Below are positions 1 to 10,345 of a stretch of 64,000 nucleotides of DNA, piece after piece; within the stretch, counting starts at the first letter, position 1; each line of letters begins with the position of its first letter. The notes beneath the pieces were generated by a model. The model ran no database searches. It saw only the letters and a program-made list of their open reading frames with translations, and was not told the origin of the DNA. The position numbers and the translations under genes are program-made. The stretch is taken from positions 33,477,426 through 33,541,425 of the forward strand of contig NC_090321.1 in NCBI RefSeq assembly GCF_040869045.1, written 5' to 3'. Source of the DNA: Eurosta solidaginis (taxonomy: Eukaryota > Arthropoda > Insecta > Diptera > Tephritidae).

Positions 1-1059
1 ATCTTTCATGAATATATTTGTTGACTGAATAATGAATTTTATACTTGTTGAAATTTTACTTTTCATTAAAAATCTTATTTTTTCACATACACATATTTTT
101 TCAATCATGAAGCTAAGAAAAAATATATAAAAATTTTATTATTTATGCAAAAGATATTCTTCAAGACAAAAATAATGTAATGCTGCTCGTGAACGAAATT
201 TTCCCCAACCATTTCTCCCCTTCAACTTCCCAGAAAATACATAATGATTGGACATAGGTTGTGAGCTATTTGAACCCCAGGTAAGTAAAACTATCTTGAC
301 ATACCTGGATACGGCTTCAACATCCCGTATCGCATCCATATTTTAAGATGCAGACGATAATGCTGATGTTGGATGTTGTAGTCGCAGGTGTATATCGGTC
401 AAGTTTGTTTGCAAGTTAGCTGTGGTTCGAATAGCTCACTTTCGCATGCTTTCTTCCCCTGATGAAATAAGATTATTATGTAGTATCATATTTTGAAGGA
501 GATATGAGGAATAAATGCATCATAATCGCATTCAAAAATTATTCAAAAATCTCAACCAAAACGATTGAAATATGTTCACGAATATGATCGGAAAATGACT
601 GTGAAAAGCAGTCAGATATTACTCTAAAACTATTAAAGCTCCATTTTACAATGATATCAAATATGAATAAAAGGCGTTTCGAAATAGGAATCATAAATGA
701 TTTTTCAAGAATAATCACATTTAAGGTACATTTTTCTACCGACGATACATTAATTTTCGAACAGAAAATGCCTTTAAATTTGAACGTTTTTAATCATCTT
801 GGGGTATGATATTTAAATATTTTTTGATCAAAATTTTCAAAAAATGGTGGCTGGGATATATTTGCTGGTAGCGTATAATTTCATGAAAATTAAAATAGTC
901 CGTAACCACAATTAAAAAAGGCATATTAAGTTATTTTCAATCACAATAATTGCTCCATTGCTTTGACCGAAAGATAAACATATGCACAATGTACCTACGT
1001 ATGTCCTATTTATTGTAATTCATTCATTGTAATAAATAAAAAGGCACATCAGCTTAACA
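1..1059. other. AT-rich intergenic DNA, no gene recognised
   Basis: Mostly AT-rich non-coding sequence. A 66-codon minus-strand ORF at 139-339 has no motif I recognise and no family signature. If the THAP exon at 1616-1850 is expressed, its downstream exons should lie in this direction, but I could not find an acceptor that gives a convincing open frame. Confidence 0.5.
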
Positions 1060-1073
1060 ATGATGGTGTTACA

Positions 1074-1458
1074 TTACCGACTGTCAGTCACCAAAAGATT
1101 TTAGGGGCAACGTTTGATAAGGCGCATGCCACCGAAATTGTATCCAAAGTACAATGCCGCCATAAAATCTTAGGGAAAAGATTAAGAAACGTTGCTGGAC
1201 ATACACAGCAATTGACGTTCATGTGCTACGTGACACCTGTGTGGTCACCTGGTCTTAGAAACACGCACTGGAAAAGGCTGCAGGCCTGATAAAATTCTGC
1301 ACGCAAAACAGTCACGGGATGTCTTCTTATGGCCCCTGAACACCATCTGCATATTGAGGCAGAAGATCTCAACATTACAGAGCATAACGAAATGCTGAAG
1401 ACAGTTTTTGCTTAATTGTCACAAACCTGGACACCTTAGCAAACTAGACATCTAACAA
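1074..1458 (+). mobile_element. Decayed LINE fragment (RT thumb region)
   Basis: This stretch aligns by eye with the distal reverse-transcriptase part of the LINE at 4040-7900. Shared signatures are the PKILG-TFD block, the NKILK-LAGSTWGK block, HWKKLQACQN and LLMSPEHHLHNEA. Reading frames are interrupted repeatedly, so it is non-functional. It is truncated on both sides. The same LINE family recurs at 3700-3995, 4040-7900 and 32585-33225. Confidence 0.75.
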
Positions 1459-1615
1459 GAGCAAAATATTAAATCATTCAAAAGAACATGTATAGATAGT
1501 AATTAAGAAATGTTGTAAATAATATCAATCTAATTACAAGTAACCCTATTACTATATAAATCAATCGATCTATTTTATACATATGTATATAATATATCTA
1601 TTTTTTTCAACTTAC

Positions 1616-1850
1616 CCAAATTTAATGTTGGTAAAGCGTAATCTTTAAGACGCTTTCCAATCCTCACGTCTTTCTCAAAATGAAGGGAGCAAACAAATGT
1701 AGTATTTTTGTTGACTACATTTATTTTCAAATTATCCATCCATTTGCTCCTAACATCAGCGTTGGCCGGGAAGGAATAAAAAACCAATCCCGGATCCGCC
1801 CGTGCATTTCTGCAACACCCGACCGCGCAACATTTACGAATTGTCGGCAT
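1616..1850 (-). CDS. THAP zinc-finger protein, putative first coding exon
   Basis: The minus-strand reading frame starts with ATG at 1850 and encodes a THAP (C2CH) DNA-binding domain. It has Cys-x4-Cys near residues 8-13, an aromatic and basic core, CSLHF (Cys-x2-His) near residues 54-58, and a DYALPTLN stretch at the position of the AVPTIF box. At 1615 the coding sequence meets GGTAAGT, an excellent splice donor in phase 1, and the frame beyond it is soon closed. I therefore end the exon at 1616. THAP domains occur in chromatin and transcription factors and in P-element-type transposases, so a host gene or a domesticated or decayed transposon exon are both possible. The downstream exons are not identified; the next kilobase contains a LINE fragment that would lie in the intron. 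No codon is broken within the domain. Confidence 0.7.
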
Positions 1851-2295
1851 TTTTTAGATTTAAGGTTGTTTTGAAAAAAACAATTAGCACAATTAAATTT
1901 ATTTGATATTTTCGCAAAATTAGTGAAAACGAACTGAACGCGTCAAGAACTTTTTCATAATAAAAAATTGCTTCATTTTTGGTAGTTTTGGCGCAATTTA
2001 ACTTCGAAAATGTGTGGGAGAAAGAGTTCATAATTTGCAAATTTCACTCAATAAGATTTTCACTTTTATTTGGTTTTATGTTGACAACAAAATGTTTATA
2101 CATTCATATATAATTGCATTGATTTCTAAATCACTAATGCAATATATATATAATAAGTATAATAATTTTGTATTTTATATGTTGAACACGATTAGAACTT
2201 ACTTAAATTTATTCACCTGTTGGTTTGTATACTTAGTTGGGGTAGGTTATGTTTGTAGTTCCGCCATCATCGCAATTTTGCTTTCGTACTTGTTT
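1851..2295. other. Upstream region of the THAP exon
   Basis: AT-rich sequence upstream of the minus-strand THAP exon. It would contain its 5' UTR and promoter. I see no clear TATA box or initiator and no coding feature; short ORFs here are low-complexity. Confidence 0.35.
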
Positions 2296-2520
2296 GCAGA
2301 ATTTTAGTTCTGTACGTCTGTGACTGGGTATGGGTTGGTACAGAAAACTGCTTTTTTAAACACTTCCCAAGAGTTTATATTAATATATTTTGTAATTTTT
2401 GGAAAAAGGATAAATTAGTTTATTAATAATAACCTTCAAAACAAACTGGAATACATTAGGAAAGCGTTTTAAAGGCAATTTTCCATACCCAGTCACAGAG
2501 GTACAGAACTAAAATTCTGC
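2296..2520. repeat. 225-bp inverted-repeat element
   Basis: The arms at 2296-2333 and 2483-2520 are 38 nt long and inverted copies of each other with one mismatch. Homology continues inward with gaps for about another 30 nt (left side GAAAACTGC, right side GAAAATTGCC as reverse complement). The unit could be a MITE or a foldback hairpin. No target duplication is obvious. Confidence 0.7.
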
Positions 2521-3241
2521 AAAATACGCGTTTACACGCCTCTTTTAATTAAATTTTTTACACTATGCACACACACATATCCTCGTTCTATTTGCACATG
2601 ACACTTGCAACCATTTTTTCACTGTTTTATCAACATATTTTTAAATTTAATTTCACTTTTCAAGTTATTTATTATCAATAAACGCAATCTTTTATGCATT
2701 TCCTTTATTCACTCCACTTCTTATAGAAAAGGATAAAAATATAATTTTTGCAAACTGTAGTGTTCGTGGCCCTTTCATACACTTTGGCCAAATAACTCAA
2801 AACGCACTCAAAGAGATTTTTATTTTCGCCGCGTTTCTCAAGCAAACAGCGGACAGACACAAAGAAGAATCGCCGACCCAGTCATAGAATCCATCGAGAA
2901 AATATTGTTACAACTAGAAGATAAACATAAATTTTTCAAATCAGCGAATGACGCCTCTTATTATATTTATCCTCTTTGCTCTGGTCTCTGCTCTGGTGAA
3001 GCAGGCAACAGGAATTTTGAAATATACCATCGTTGACTAATTTAAAAGCAAGTGAGTACAATTGTATAAATATGCATAATTTATGTAGGGATTATTGTTA
3101 TTAGTACGTACACGCATGAATGTATATACATACGTGCATACATTAGATTGCCATAAAAAATTTAACATTTCCTACCGGGGCTCCAATATTAGCATGTTGG
3201 TGACGATAAACATTTTACGAAAGCTGTGTTGATCATTAACT
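2521..3241. other. Intergenic, nothing recognised
   Basis: AT-rich sequence with short simple runs. No domain-bearing ORF, RNA gene or repeat with another copy in the window was recognised. Confidence 0.4.
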
Positions 3242-3606
3242 TAAAAAAAATAAAAGGTAAATGTAATGCACGATAACATCCGAAGATATCTAAGGCCGAG
3301 CTTCTCTTCCAATTTGCGTCGTGCTCCTCTTGATTTTCCCTACAAATTGGCCGGACGGGCCCTACATGTTTTATGCCGGCTCCGAACGGCATCTGCAAGG
3401 CAGATGAGTTTTCACTGAGAGCTTTTCATGACAGAAATACACCCGGAGCGCTTGCCAAACACTGCCAAGGGGCGACACAGCTTAGAAAAATTTTCTTCTA
3501 ATTGCAAAACCATATTTCTAAAATTTTGATGTTGCTTTGCCCGGGGTGTGAACCCAGGGCATATGGTGTGGTGAGCGGAGCACGCTACCATCACACTACG
3601 GTGGCC
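3242..3606 (-). mobile_element. tRNA-derived SINE, copy 1
   Basis: Read on the minus strand, the element starts near 3606. It carries a Pol III box A (TGGTAGCGTGC, complement of about 3581-3595) and a box B (GGTTCACACC, complement of about 3546-3557). A body of about 300 nt and an A/T-rich tail follow. The same sequence occurs at 62667-63028 and, shortened and diverged, at 17448-17700. Conceptual ORFs across it are accidental. The family is most likely mobilised by a LINE in trans. Confidence 0.85.
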
Positions 3607-3699
3607 GCCATCATTGACTTACCGAAGAACAATTTTAAGTGTATCAACTATCATGGACAGAACAGATATCAGATGATATAACTCTCCTTGATAGGTTGG

Positions 3700-3995
3700 T
3701 TTCCCGCGGTTCAGCAGTTGGACGTTTACGTCGATAGCTGTCATCCAAAGATCTTAGCGGTAACGTTCGATAACACTCTTACCTACAAAGCCGCAACAAA
3801 ATCCACAAGTCGCTTGCCGGCAGCATTTGGGGAAAAGATAACCGCTTCCAACAACTTACAAAGCAATCGGTCTCCAGTTGCTAAAAAGCACACATTAAGG
3901 CTGCAGGTCCGTGAAATTACTGCACTCAGAACTGCCAATGTCTTCTTATGACCCCTTAACCTCAGGTGCATTGTGAGACAAAAAGCTCAACTAAC
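3700..3995 (+). mobile_element. Decayed LINE fragment
   Basis: Contains the HPKIL-VTFD block, an AGS-WGKD block and a CLLM-P block in broken frames, matching the RT 3' portion of the LINE at 4040-7900. It is a separate, older copy lying immediately upstream of that element. Confidence 0.7.
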
Positions 3996-4223
3996 TGTTT
4001 TAACAGCTTCGTGAGCAATTCTACGTTTTCTTGTTACTTTTAGTTTGGGCTCTCGCAGGCCCTGTCTACTTTGCTTCTTTTTTGCATGTTATGCGAGTTT
4101 TCCTGGGACTTCTCTTCCTGAGGCGCAAATAAATAGTGCCTACTTCCGCCGAGTGCCTTATTTGGAGGGTTTCGTACTGACTCTCCACCGCAGACTGAGA
4201 TATTCGAAGTACACCCCCGCGAA

Positions 4224-4589
4224 TTGTCATCCTCCCAGCAGCTCCTTGCAGCAGGACTGCTACATATTCTCTTACTCCGGGAAGGTATCGAACCCAATCC
4301 GGGTCCGCCTCCTGACCCCGGTCCTGAGAAATGGTTTTGCTGCATTTGCCAGAAAAGAATCTTTTTAGGACGGTCATACTCTGTTCAGTGTGTCTCGTGC
4401 AAGGGATGGTTACATCGGACAGGTTGTTCTGGGCTTGATATCAAAACCCGACGTCCACGTAACTTTTATAAATCTTTTGTGGCTCCTTGCTGCTCACGCC
4501 CAAGGGCGTCCCGTAGTCTACGCCTAAGCGTATCCCCACTACCTTCCAGCAGCTTCGCTGCTCAGCAAGCCACAACAAGTACCCGCTGA
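4224..4589 (+). CDS. LINE ORF1-like protein: 2A-like peptide plus PHD finger
   Basis: The open frame has no ATG near its start. 4224 is a TTG, and the frame remains open upstream to at least 4140, so the true start is undetermined. A hydrophobic, leucine-rich segment (residues 6-18) leads directly into GIEPNPGP (residues 21-28, nucleotides 4284-4307). This resembles the ribosome-skipping 2A consensus D(V/I)ExNPGP with Gly in place of Asp. A PHD/RING-type zinc finger follows: Cys39/40, Cys42, Cys56, Cys59, His64, Cys68 and a later Cys pair near 90. In related LINEs such fingers are thought to bind nucleic acid or chromatin. The frame ends in a low-complexity linker, and the endonuclease lies in another frame downstream. 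Confidence 0.7.
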   Translation: MSSSQQLLAAGLLHILLLREGIEPNPGPPPDPGPEKWFCCICQKRIFLGRSYSVQCVSCKGWLHRTGCSGLDIKTRRPRNFYKSFVAPCCSRPRASRSLRLSVSPLPSSSFAAQQATTSTR

Positions 4590-4939
4590 TGCTCGCGCCC
4601 CACGGCACCAACAACTCAAACAGCTGATACCACTCATAACTACTACCTTCGTAGTAGAGCTGGTAGCAATGCTGAGCATCAGCCCCTGCCCCCGTCTTCT
4701 TCTCCCCCCTCTTTTCGGGCAGCAATCGTGCAGGTCAGGGAAACAGACTCTTAGTCCCTGCCTCCGTTTGCACCGTCTGCCAGCACAGAATATATAGGTT
4801 TGCGACATCCGCTCAATGCAGCTCCTGCCTTGGGTGGTGCCACTTTCCTAGATGTTCTGGTCTCCGCGACGGCAACCCCTCGACGGGTTTCATCGCGCCA
4901 TGTTGCCAGGTCGCAAACCCAAATCATCCGGGTACCCCA

Positions 4940-6163
4940 ATGCTTGCCCAAGGGCGCCCAGTCCCAAGGCCACAACAGCAATTGCGTCCTGGCCTTCCAC
5001 AACCTAGGCGTAGTCACCCGTCACTTACCCCTAGAGTGGCGGCGTCACCCCTCATGCACTTCAGAATTCTGCAGTTCAACTGTAATGGACTAACTGGGAA
5101 GATTACGGAGATAGTCGATTTCATGAAGCGGCACAACATCCGCATTGCTGCGATTCAAGAGACTAAACTCACAGCAAGATCTGCATTGCAGACCTGCTCT
5201 GGTTATAATGTTCACAGGAAAGACCGCGAGAGCGGAAATGGAGGCGGCCTCGCGTTTATTATACACCACTCTGTGCAATATTATATATTTGATCCTGGCA
5301 TCGACCGCAGGGACAATGTCTTAGAACGTCAAGGCCTATCTGTCCGGTCAGGCGATGCAAACCTAGAAATCATCAACATCTACATCCCTCCTGTCACCTG
5401 TTGCCCCAGTGGATACCGCCTTAATATCGAGGCCATACTCACTGGCAACAATCGCATTATCTTAGGCGATTTCAATGCCCATCACGACCTATGGCATTCA
5501 AACTTGCGGGCGGACAGTAGGGGTGAGATGTTGGCGGATCAAATAGACGAAACGACGTTCTGCACAATACACGGAGACGCCCCCACACGTATGGTTGGAA
5601 GCTGTCATAGCTCTCCAGATATCTCAATAGTGAGCGCAGAACTCGTAAACTGCGTCAACTGGCAGCCGATGGTAACATTGGCATCCGACCACCTGCCCAT
5701 ACTTATTTCGTTCGAGCGTACCGCCGACTTCATCGTCACGGAAAAACGCACTTTCATAAACTTCAAAAAAGGAAAGTGGGAAGAATATAAATCTGCAACA
5801 GACAGCAGCTTTGCTGCCCTCCCTATCCCGACTGATGCCCGCCAAGGGGAGCGTGCCTTCCGTAAGGTCATTGAATCCGCCTCGGCACATTTCATTCCCG
5901 CCGGGAGAATTCCCGAAATCCGGCCCCACTTCCCGGCGGAGGCCGCGAGCTTAGCGAGGGAACGCGACCTTATAAGACAGCTTGATCCAGGCGACCCCCA
6001 AATAAGGGATATAAACCAACGCATCAGATTGCTTGTGGACGAACACAAGCGGGCGAAATGGGAAGAGCACCTAAGAGGTTGTAACCTCTCTACCGGTGTA
6101 GGTAAACTTTGGTCCACCGTAAAGTCCTTAAACCATCCAAATCAGTGGGCCCAGACGGCATAG
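4940..6163 (+). CDS. LINE AP-type endonuclease domain (ORF2, 5' part)
   Basis: The protein would nick target DNA to prime reverse transcription. Exonuclease-endonuclease-phosphatase motifs are visible in order: FNCNGL (Asn), AIQETKL (Glu), NIYIPP (Tyr), LGDFNAHH (Asp, Asn), SSPDIS and ASDHLP (Asp, His). All key residues are present. The domain begins near FRILQFNCNG, about 50 codons into the frame; the first codons are probably translated from the linker of a longer ORF. The frame then runs through the conserved helix-rich connector (REHLRGCNL-like) up to LWSTVKSLNHP and is cut off near 6130. About 80 residues normally found before the RT seem to be missing. Confidence 0.85.
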   Translation: MLAQGRPVPRPQQQLRPGLPQPRRSHPSLTPRVAASPLMHFRILQFNCNGLTGKITEIVDFMKRHNIRIAAIQETKLTARSALQTCSGYNVHRKDRESGNGGGLAFIIHHSVQYYIFDPGIDRRDNVLERQGLSVRSGDANLEIINIYIPPVTCCPSGYRLNIEAILTGNNRIILGDFNAHHDLWHSNLRADSRGEMLADQIDETTFCTIHGDAPTRMVGSCHSSPDISIVSAELVNCVNWQPMVTLASDHLPILISFERTADFIVTEKRTFINFKKGKWEEYKSATDSSFAALPIPTDARQGERAFRKVIESASAHFIPAGRIPEIRPHFPAEAASLARERDLIRQLDPGDPQIRDINQRIRLLVDEHKRAKWEEHLRGCNLSTGVGKLWSTVKSLNHPNQWAQTA

Positions 6164-6405
6164 CCATGCCGATGCTTAAAAACCTAGGGAAAGAGGGTTT
6201 CAAATATTTAGCGCATGTCTTCAACCTGTCTCTTTCCACCTTTGTCATACCCGAGAAATGGAAAATGGCCAAGGTGGTCCCGCTACTAAAGCCTGGGAAA
6301 CCAGCTAACGTAGGTGAGTCATATCGTCCGATATCTCTCCTATCGCCAGTGGCAAAGACGCTTGAAGCCATTTTGCTCCCTTATTTCAAGCACATTTGCA
6401 GCTAG
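6109..6405 (+). pseudogene. LINE reverse transcriptase, N-terminal fragment
   Basis: This frame encodes KPSKSVGPDGI, KMAKVVPLLKPGK and SYRPISLLSP, which are RT blocks 0-2. It is out of frame with the endonuclease upstream and with the RT remainder downstream. Near 6390 one base appears missing, because FKAHLQLAPHQHGF would be continuous with a one-nucleotide correction. It is part of the same original ORF2. Confidence 0.8.
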
Positions 6406-7850
6406 CCCCTCATCAGCATGGCTTCAGAAAACTCCATAGCACTACCTCCGCGCTAAATTTCATTAGCACCCAGATAAATTGCGGTTTGAATCAATATCCC
6501 CACCATAGAACAGTACTCGTAGCGTTAGACCTATCAAAAGCTTTTGATACGGTCAACCATGGCTCGTTACTGCAAGACCTGGAAGGGTCTACCCTTCCCC
6601 CATGTCTTAAAAGGTGGACCGCAAATTATCTGGGTGGTCGGCAGGCATCGGTGCAATTCAGAAACGAAACATCAAAACAAAGGAGAATTAAACAAGGGGT
6701 GCCACAGGGTGGTGTCCTATCCCCGCTTTTGTTTAATTTCTACATATCTAAGCTACCTTCACCACCGGAAGGAGTCACAATCGTTTCCTACGCCGATGAC
6801 TGCACAATAATGGCCACAGGCCCAGGCCCAGAGATCGATGAGCTATGCAATAAAATAAACGGCTATCTCCCTGATCTCTCCAGTTTCTTCGCCTCGCGAA
6901 ACCTGGCATTGTCACCGACTAAATCTTCCGCGACCTTATTTACAACATGGACGCCCCCGACTGTCCTACACCCAAAAATCTTGGGTGTGACGTTTGATCA
7001 GGATCTACATTTTGGTGCGCACGCAACCGCAATTGTTCCAAGAATTCAGAGCCGTAATAAAATCCTCAAATCCCTTGCTGGCAGTACCTGGGGAAAAGAT
7101 AAAGAAACGCTCTTGATCACATACAAAGCAATTAGCCAGCCGATTACGTGCTACGCGTCACCCATAAGGTCGCCAAGCTTAAAAACCACCCACTGGAAGA
7201 AACTACAGGCCTGCCAAAATACTGCTCTCAGAATTGCCACGGGCTGTCTTCTTATGTCCCCAGAACACCATCTGCATAATGAGGCGAGAATACTCCCAAT
7301 CAGGGAGAGAAATGAGATGCTGACCAAACAGTTTCTGTTGAATACCCAGAAACCTGGGCATCCCAACAGACATCTGATTGACGAACCAGCACCGCCTAGG
7401 GGCCTAAGGAGTCATCTCCGTGAGCATTTTGAGGAAATACGGCACCTGAGAACCCAGCCGTATGAAGCGAAAAAACACAAGCAGGTCCTTGGTGAACTCC
7501 ATAGACAGGCGTCGGACCTTTATGTCGGGAATTGCCCGGTGAATCCAGTACTTGAAGAAAAATATCCAGAACTCGCAGAAGAGGAACGCATACTCCCCAG
7601 GGAAACGCGTGTCACTCTTGCTCAACTTCGTTCTGGATACTGTAACAGGTTAAACTCTTACCTATCCAGAATCAACCCCGACATACAAAATGTATGCCCC
7701 GCTTGCAATGTGTCCCCACATGACACCAACCATCTCTTTAATTGTAATGTGGAACCAACGCCTCTAACACCCATTTCCTTATGGTCCACCCCTGTTGAAA
7801 CGGCAAGTTTCCTTGGACTCCCGTTAGAGGATATTGATGACAATTTGTGA
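6396..7850 (+). CDS. LINE reverse transcriptase, main part
   Basis: A 484-codon open frame that copies element RNA into DNA. Motifs: HQHGFRKLHST, LVALDLSKAFDTVNH (first catalytic Asp), QGVPQGGVLSPLLF, VSYADDCTIMA (catalytic Asp-Asp near 6789-6800), LSPTKS, HPKILGVTFD, then the thumb and C-terminal region. Near the end CPACNVSPHDTNHLFNC is a zinc-binding-like cluster typical of this LINE group. The start is artificial (TTG after a frameshift). The stop at 7850 is followed directly by the short 3' UTR and CAA tail, so the 3' half of the element is intact. Confidence 0.88.
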   Translation: MQLAPHQHGFRKLHSTTSALNFISTQINCGLNQYPHHRTVLVALDLSKAFDTVNHGSLLQDLEGSTLPPCLKRWTANYLGGRQASVQFRNETSKQRRIKQGVPQGGVLSPLLFNFYISKLPSPPEGVTIVSYADDCTIMATGPGPEIDELCNKINGYLPDLSSFFASRNLALSPTKSSATLFTTWTPPTVLHPKILGVTFDQDLHFGAHATAIVPRIQSRNKILKSLAGSTWGKDKETLLITYKAISQPITCYASPIRSPSLKTTHWKKLQACQNTALRIATGCLLMSPEHHLHNEARILPIRERNEMLTKQFLLNTQKPGHPNRHLIDEPAPPRGLRSHLREHFEEIRHLRTQPYEAKKHKQVLGELHRQASDLYVGNCPVNPVLEEKYPELAEEERILPRETRVTLAQLRSGYCNRLNSYLSRINPDIQNVCPACNVSPHDTNHLFNCNVEPTPLTPISLWSTPVETASFLGLPLEDIDDNL

Positions 7851-7902
7851 TCGGTCGCGGCTATTAGGTGGGGCGAGCATTGCTACAACAACAACAACAG
7901 GG

Positions 7903-8226
7903 GGCTAAGAATATATATACCCGTGCCAGGTATGCCTGCCGTAAGAGGCGACTAAAATACCAAATTGATTCAAGGGGTTGTGTAGCGCAACCTCTTTCAA
8001 GGGGTTACCAGCAATATATAGCTTCTACAACCAAATTGTCAACCTCACCTACCCGGGTTTCATGTAGTCATACTAAATCGTTCCCGAGATGGTGGGGCGA
8101 GTACGTTAATGGTGCTTGTTACTGGAACATACCGGTTCTGCATCCGCCAAAGGACCATCAACTTTGATAGCACTCCCAAAAGCCTTCGGAGAGTGTTCTT
8201 ATCGCGACACAACAACGACAACATTC
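7903..8226 (+). repeat. LINE-type 3' tail module
   Basis: A 320-bp block begins GGGCTAAGAATATATATACC and ends in an ACAACAACGACAAC tract. Its layout matches a LINE 3' UTR with a CAA-type tail. It sits directly after the CAA tail of the preceding LINE, which suggests insertion at, or priming on, that tail. No ORF inside is meaningful. Confidence 0.45.
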
Positions 8227-9289
8227 GCGAAGTACTTTCCAATACTTTGTGGATATATATTCGAGTTCAGACGCTGTTTGTAGGTTCGGAACCACTGTCA
8301 TTAGCCAACTCAAGGTAGGGATATCGTTCCGCCATATCAACATAACCCCTTTTCCTAACCAACTAGGGTCGACCACGACTTCATATGCTGGACAATATAG
8401 TTCTTAATGCTGCCCGATAGTACAAGGGGACTGGTTAGAAATTTTAAGAAATTGACTGTTCATTAAAATTAGGCCCGTCAATTACAACAGAACCCTTGAC
8501 CTGTGTGTGAATTGATTTTTTATTTCCGATGTGAATCTTTTTTTTTTTTACTTTCATAACGATAATTTTACGAAGAAGGTATTGAATTGGGAAGTTCAGA
8601 AGTACTTGTAACATCGAAAGTTAGGTATTACCGTGGTAGACGGTTGAGACTGGAAAAAATCGGTGTTTTTTTTATTTATAGGGATCACGCTAATGTTCGT
8701 ATATATGTATCATGTTTTTATTGTAATTGTTTTCCGGCGTTAATGGAACAATATTCGCCAACAATTAGAGATCATTTCGCTTTTGATATCAGCGCAATGA
8801 GTAACTTAATGTAGACGAAAATTTGTTTTTAGCTGATATTTATAGAGCATACAAGTTGGCAATAAAATTGGATGTTATTGCTTTCAAATAATTTTATCGA
8901 GTAGTAGGCGGCATTTAGACTATCGAAAACTTTGGATACAGTCCACATTTCTTCAAAATCAGCTTTCACTGAGACTGAAGAGGTAGCCTCCAGGTATCAG
9001 CAGAATTTAAGAATGAAACAGCTTCCCACTTTCTCAGTGATTCTCTGTTTCCTTCTTCCCAATCCTCTCACTCACTTCTTACGGGCTTAAAAGCCAGCTC
9101 TCGACTAAAAATTAGGCATGATACACATATTGCATGAAAATAGCAGTGAGTACCAACTACTTGTGAAGTTCGATGTGTAAACATTCAGGTGTACGTAGGA
9201 AACTAATATTTTTAAGTTAGGCTTACCCATAGGTTGAAGTTGTAACTAAATATAACATTACCAGAAACACTTTCGCGCTTTTTTAGAAC
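8227..9289. other. Intergenic, nothing recognised
   Basis: Mixed AT-rich sequence. A 75-codon ORF at 8587-8814 has no recognisable domain. No repeat partner in the window was noticed. Confidence 0.4.
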
Positions 9290-9760
9290 ATCTTCGTCGG
9301 CTTCTTATCTATAACACCCGACAATGTTTTACAATCGGTTTATTACTGGTAGCGAATTGTTATAGTTTGTTATCAGCTTGCTATCGATTTGTTATCAGCT
9401 TGTCCTCGTCTTCTTATTGGTTTGTCATTAAAAGGTTACACATTTGTCATCGATTTTATATTGAAGTTGTATGGGTACCTGCTTCTTAACAAACAGATGA
9501 ATCGTCGTTAAGAAGTTCATAACAAATTGGTAACACTCTGTTCAGAAATCGATAACTTTTAAAATCAATACATTTTTCATAAAATAATTGATAACTTTTA
9601 TATGACACGCCGATAACAAATTGGTAATACTCCGATAACAAATCAATAACTTTTCGGCAAGTAATCGATAACTTTTTGATAACGAATCGACAACTTTTCG
9701 ATAACACTTCTATAAGAAAGTTTTCGATAACAAACGTATAACTCGTCGGTTGAAAATCGA
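9290..9760. repeat. Foldback of degenerate TTATCGAT repeats
   Basis: The left half (9300-9460) contains repeated TTGTTATC and CTATCGATTTG words. The right half (9500-9740) contains their complements (CGATAACAAATC, CGATAACTTTT), so the two halves form a long imperfect palindrome. At the centre (about 9482-9516) a 9-bp hairpin CTTCTTAAC/GTTAAGAAG marks the axis. Many units contain ATCGAT-like words that in flies can bind DREF or BEAF-type factors; that is inference only. Confidence 0.65.
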
Positions 9761-9868
9761 TTTAATTTAATTTATCATAATTTAATTTAATTTATCATAA
9801 TTTAATTTAATTTATCATAATTTAATTTAATTTATCATAATTTAATTTAATTTAATTTTTCTCACATG
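9761..9868. repeat. 20-bp AT-rich minisatellite, about 5 copies
   Basis: Perfect tandem copies of TTTAATTTAATTTATCATAA start at 9761, 9781, 9801, 9821 and 9841, the last being partial. The array abuts the TTATCGAT foldback. Confidence 0.95.
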
Positions 9869-9977
9869 TCCCCACATAATTAATATAATTTAATACAATT
9901 TAATTTTCATTAACTCAATTTAATTTTCTTTCATATATTTATATTTCATGTAAATCTAATCAAATAATATAGAAAGA

Positions 9978-10345
9978 CTAGCAGACCCGGCAGGCGTTGT
10001 TATGTCCTAACTTTGGTCTATCTGCATAACATCATCTATCCCTATCTCTCTATCTTCGTCTAACTCAATCTCTTTCTCCTCTCCTCTTTTTACTTCCTTC
10101 TAGTTCTTCTTATTCTGCTCCATCCCTTATTCTTAGTCCCAGTTCCAGTCGCAGTCTCAAGCTGAACAAAAATGGTTTCTTAAAAAAAAGGTTAACGGGT
10201 AGATCACCCTCACCATTTAGGGTATGAAAAAAAGATATTGTCCGATTCTCGGATTTACGCAATATGCTCACGAAATTTTATGAGAATCGGTCGAGCCGTT
10301 TCGAAGGAGTTGAACCACAAACACTATGACACGACACACTAGGCT
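9978..10345 (+). repeat. Dispersed insect repeat fragment
   Basis: Starts near ACTAGCAGACCCGGCAGGCG. It contains a TGAGAATCGGTCGAGCCGTT segment followed by GGAGTTGAACCACAAACAC. This combination recurs in many insect genomes as part of a dispersed element whose class I cannot assign from sequence alone. No ORF is seen. Confidence 0.4.

Larger units (their letters stand above)
4040..7900 (+). mobile_element. PHD-finger LINE (CR1/Jockey group), nearly full length
   Basis: A non-LTR retrotransposon with, in order, a PHD-like zinc finger, a proline/serine-rich linker, an AP-type endonuclease, reverse transcriptase, a C-terminal CCHH/C zinc-binding segment, and a 3' end made of CAA repeats at about 7883-7902. 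The 5' boundary is approximate. The copy is defective: the endonuclease-to-RT junction near 6130 has lost sequence and frame, and a one-base shift occurs near 6390. Clade is uncertain. The LDLSKAFDTVNH and YADD motifs place it in the CR1/Jockey/L2 assemblage. Confidence 0.9.

Noticed and set aside
3189..3594. Minus ORFs as short proteins
   Set aside because: They fall within the SINE and repeat, with the same spurious frame, in copy 3.
9761..9868. CRISPR-like array
   Set aside because: Direct tandem units without variable spacers in a eukaryotic repeat context.
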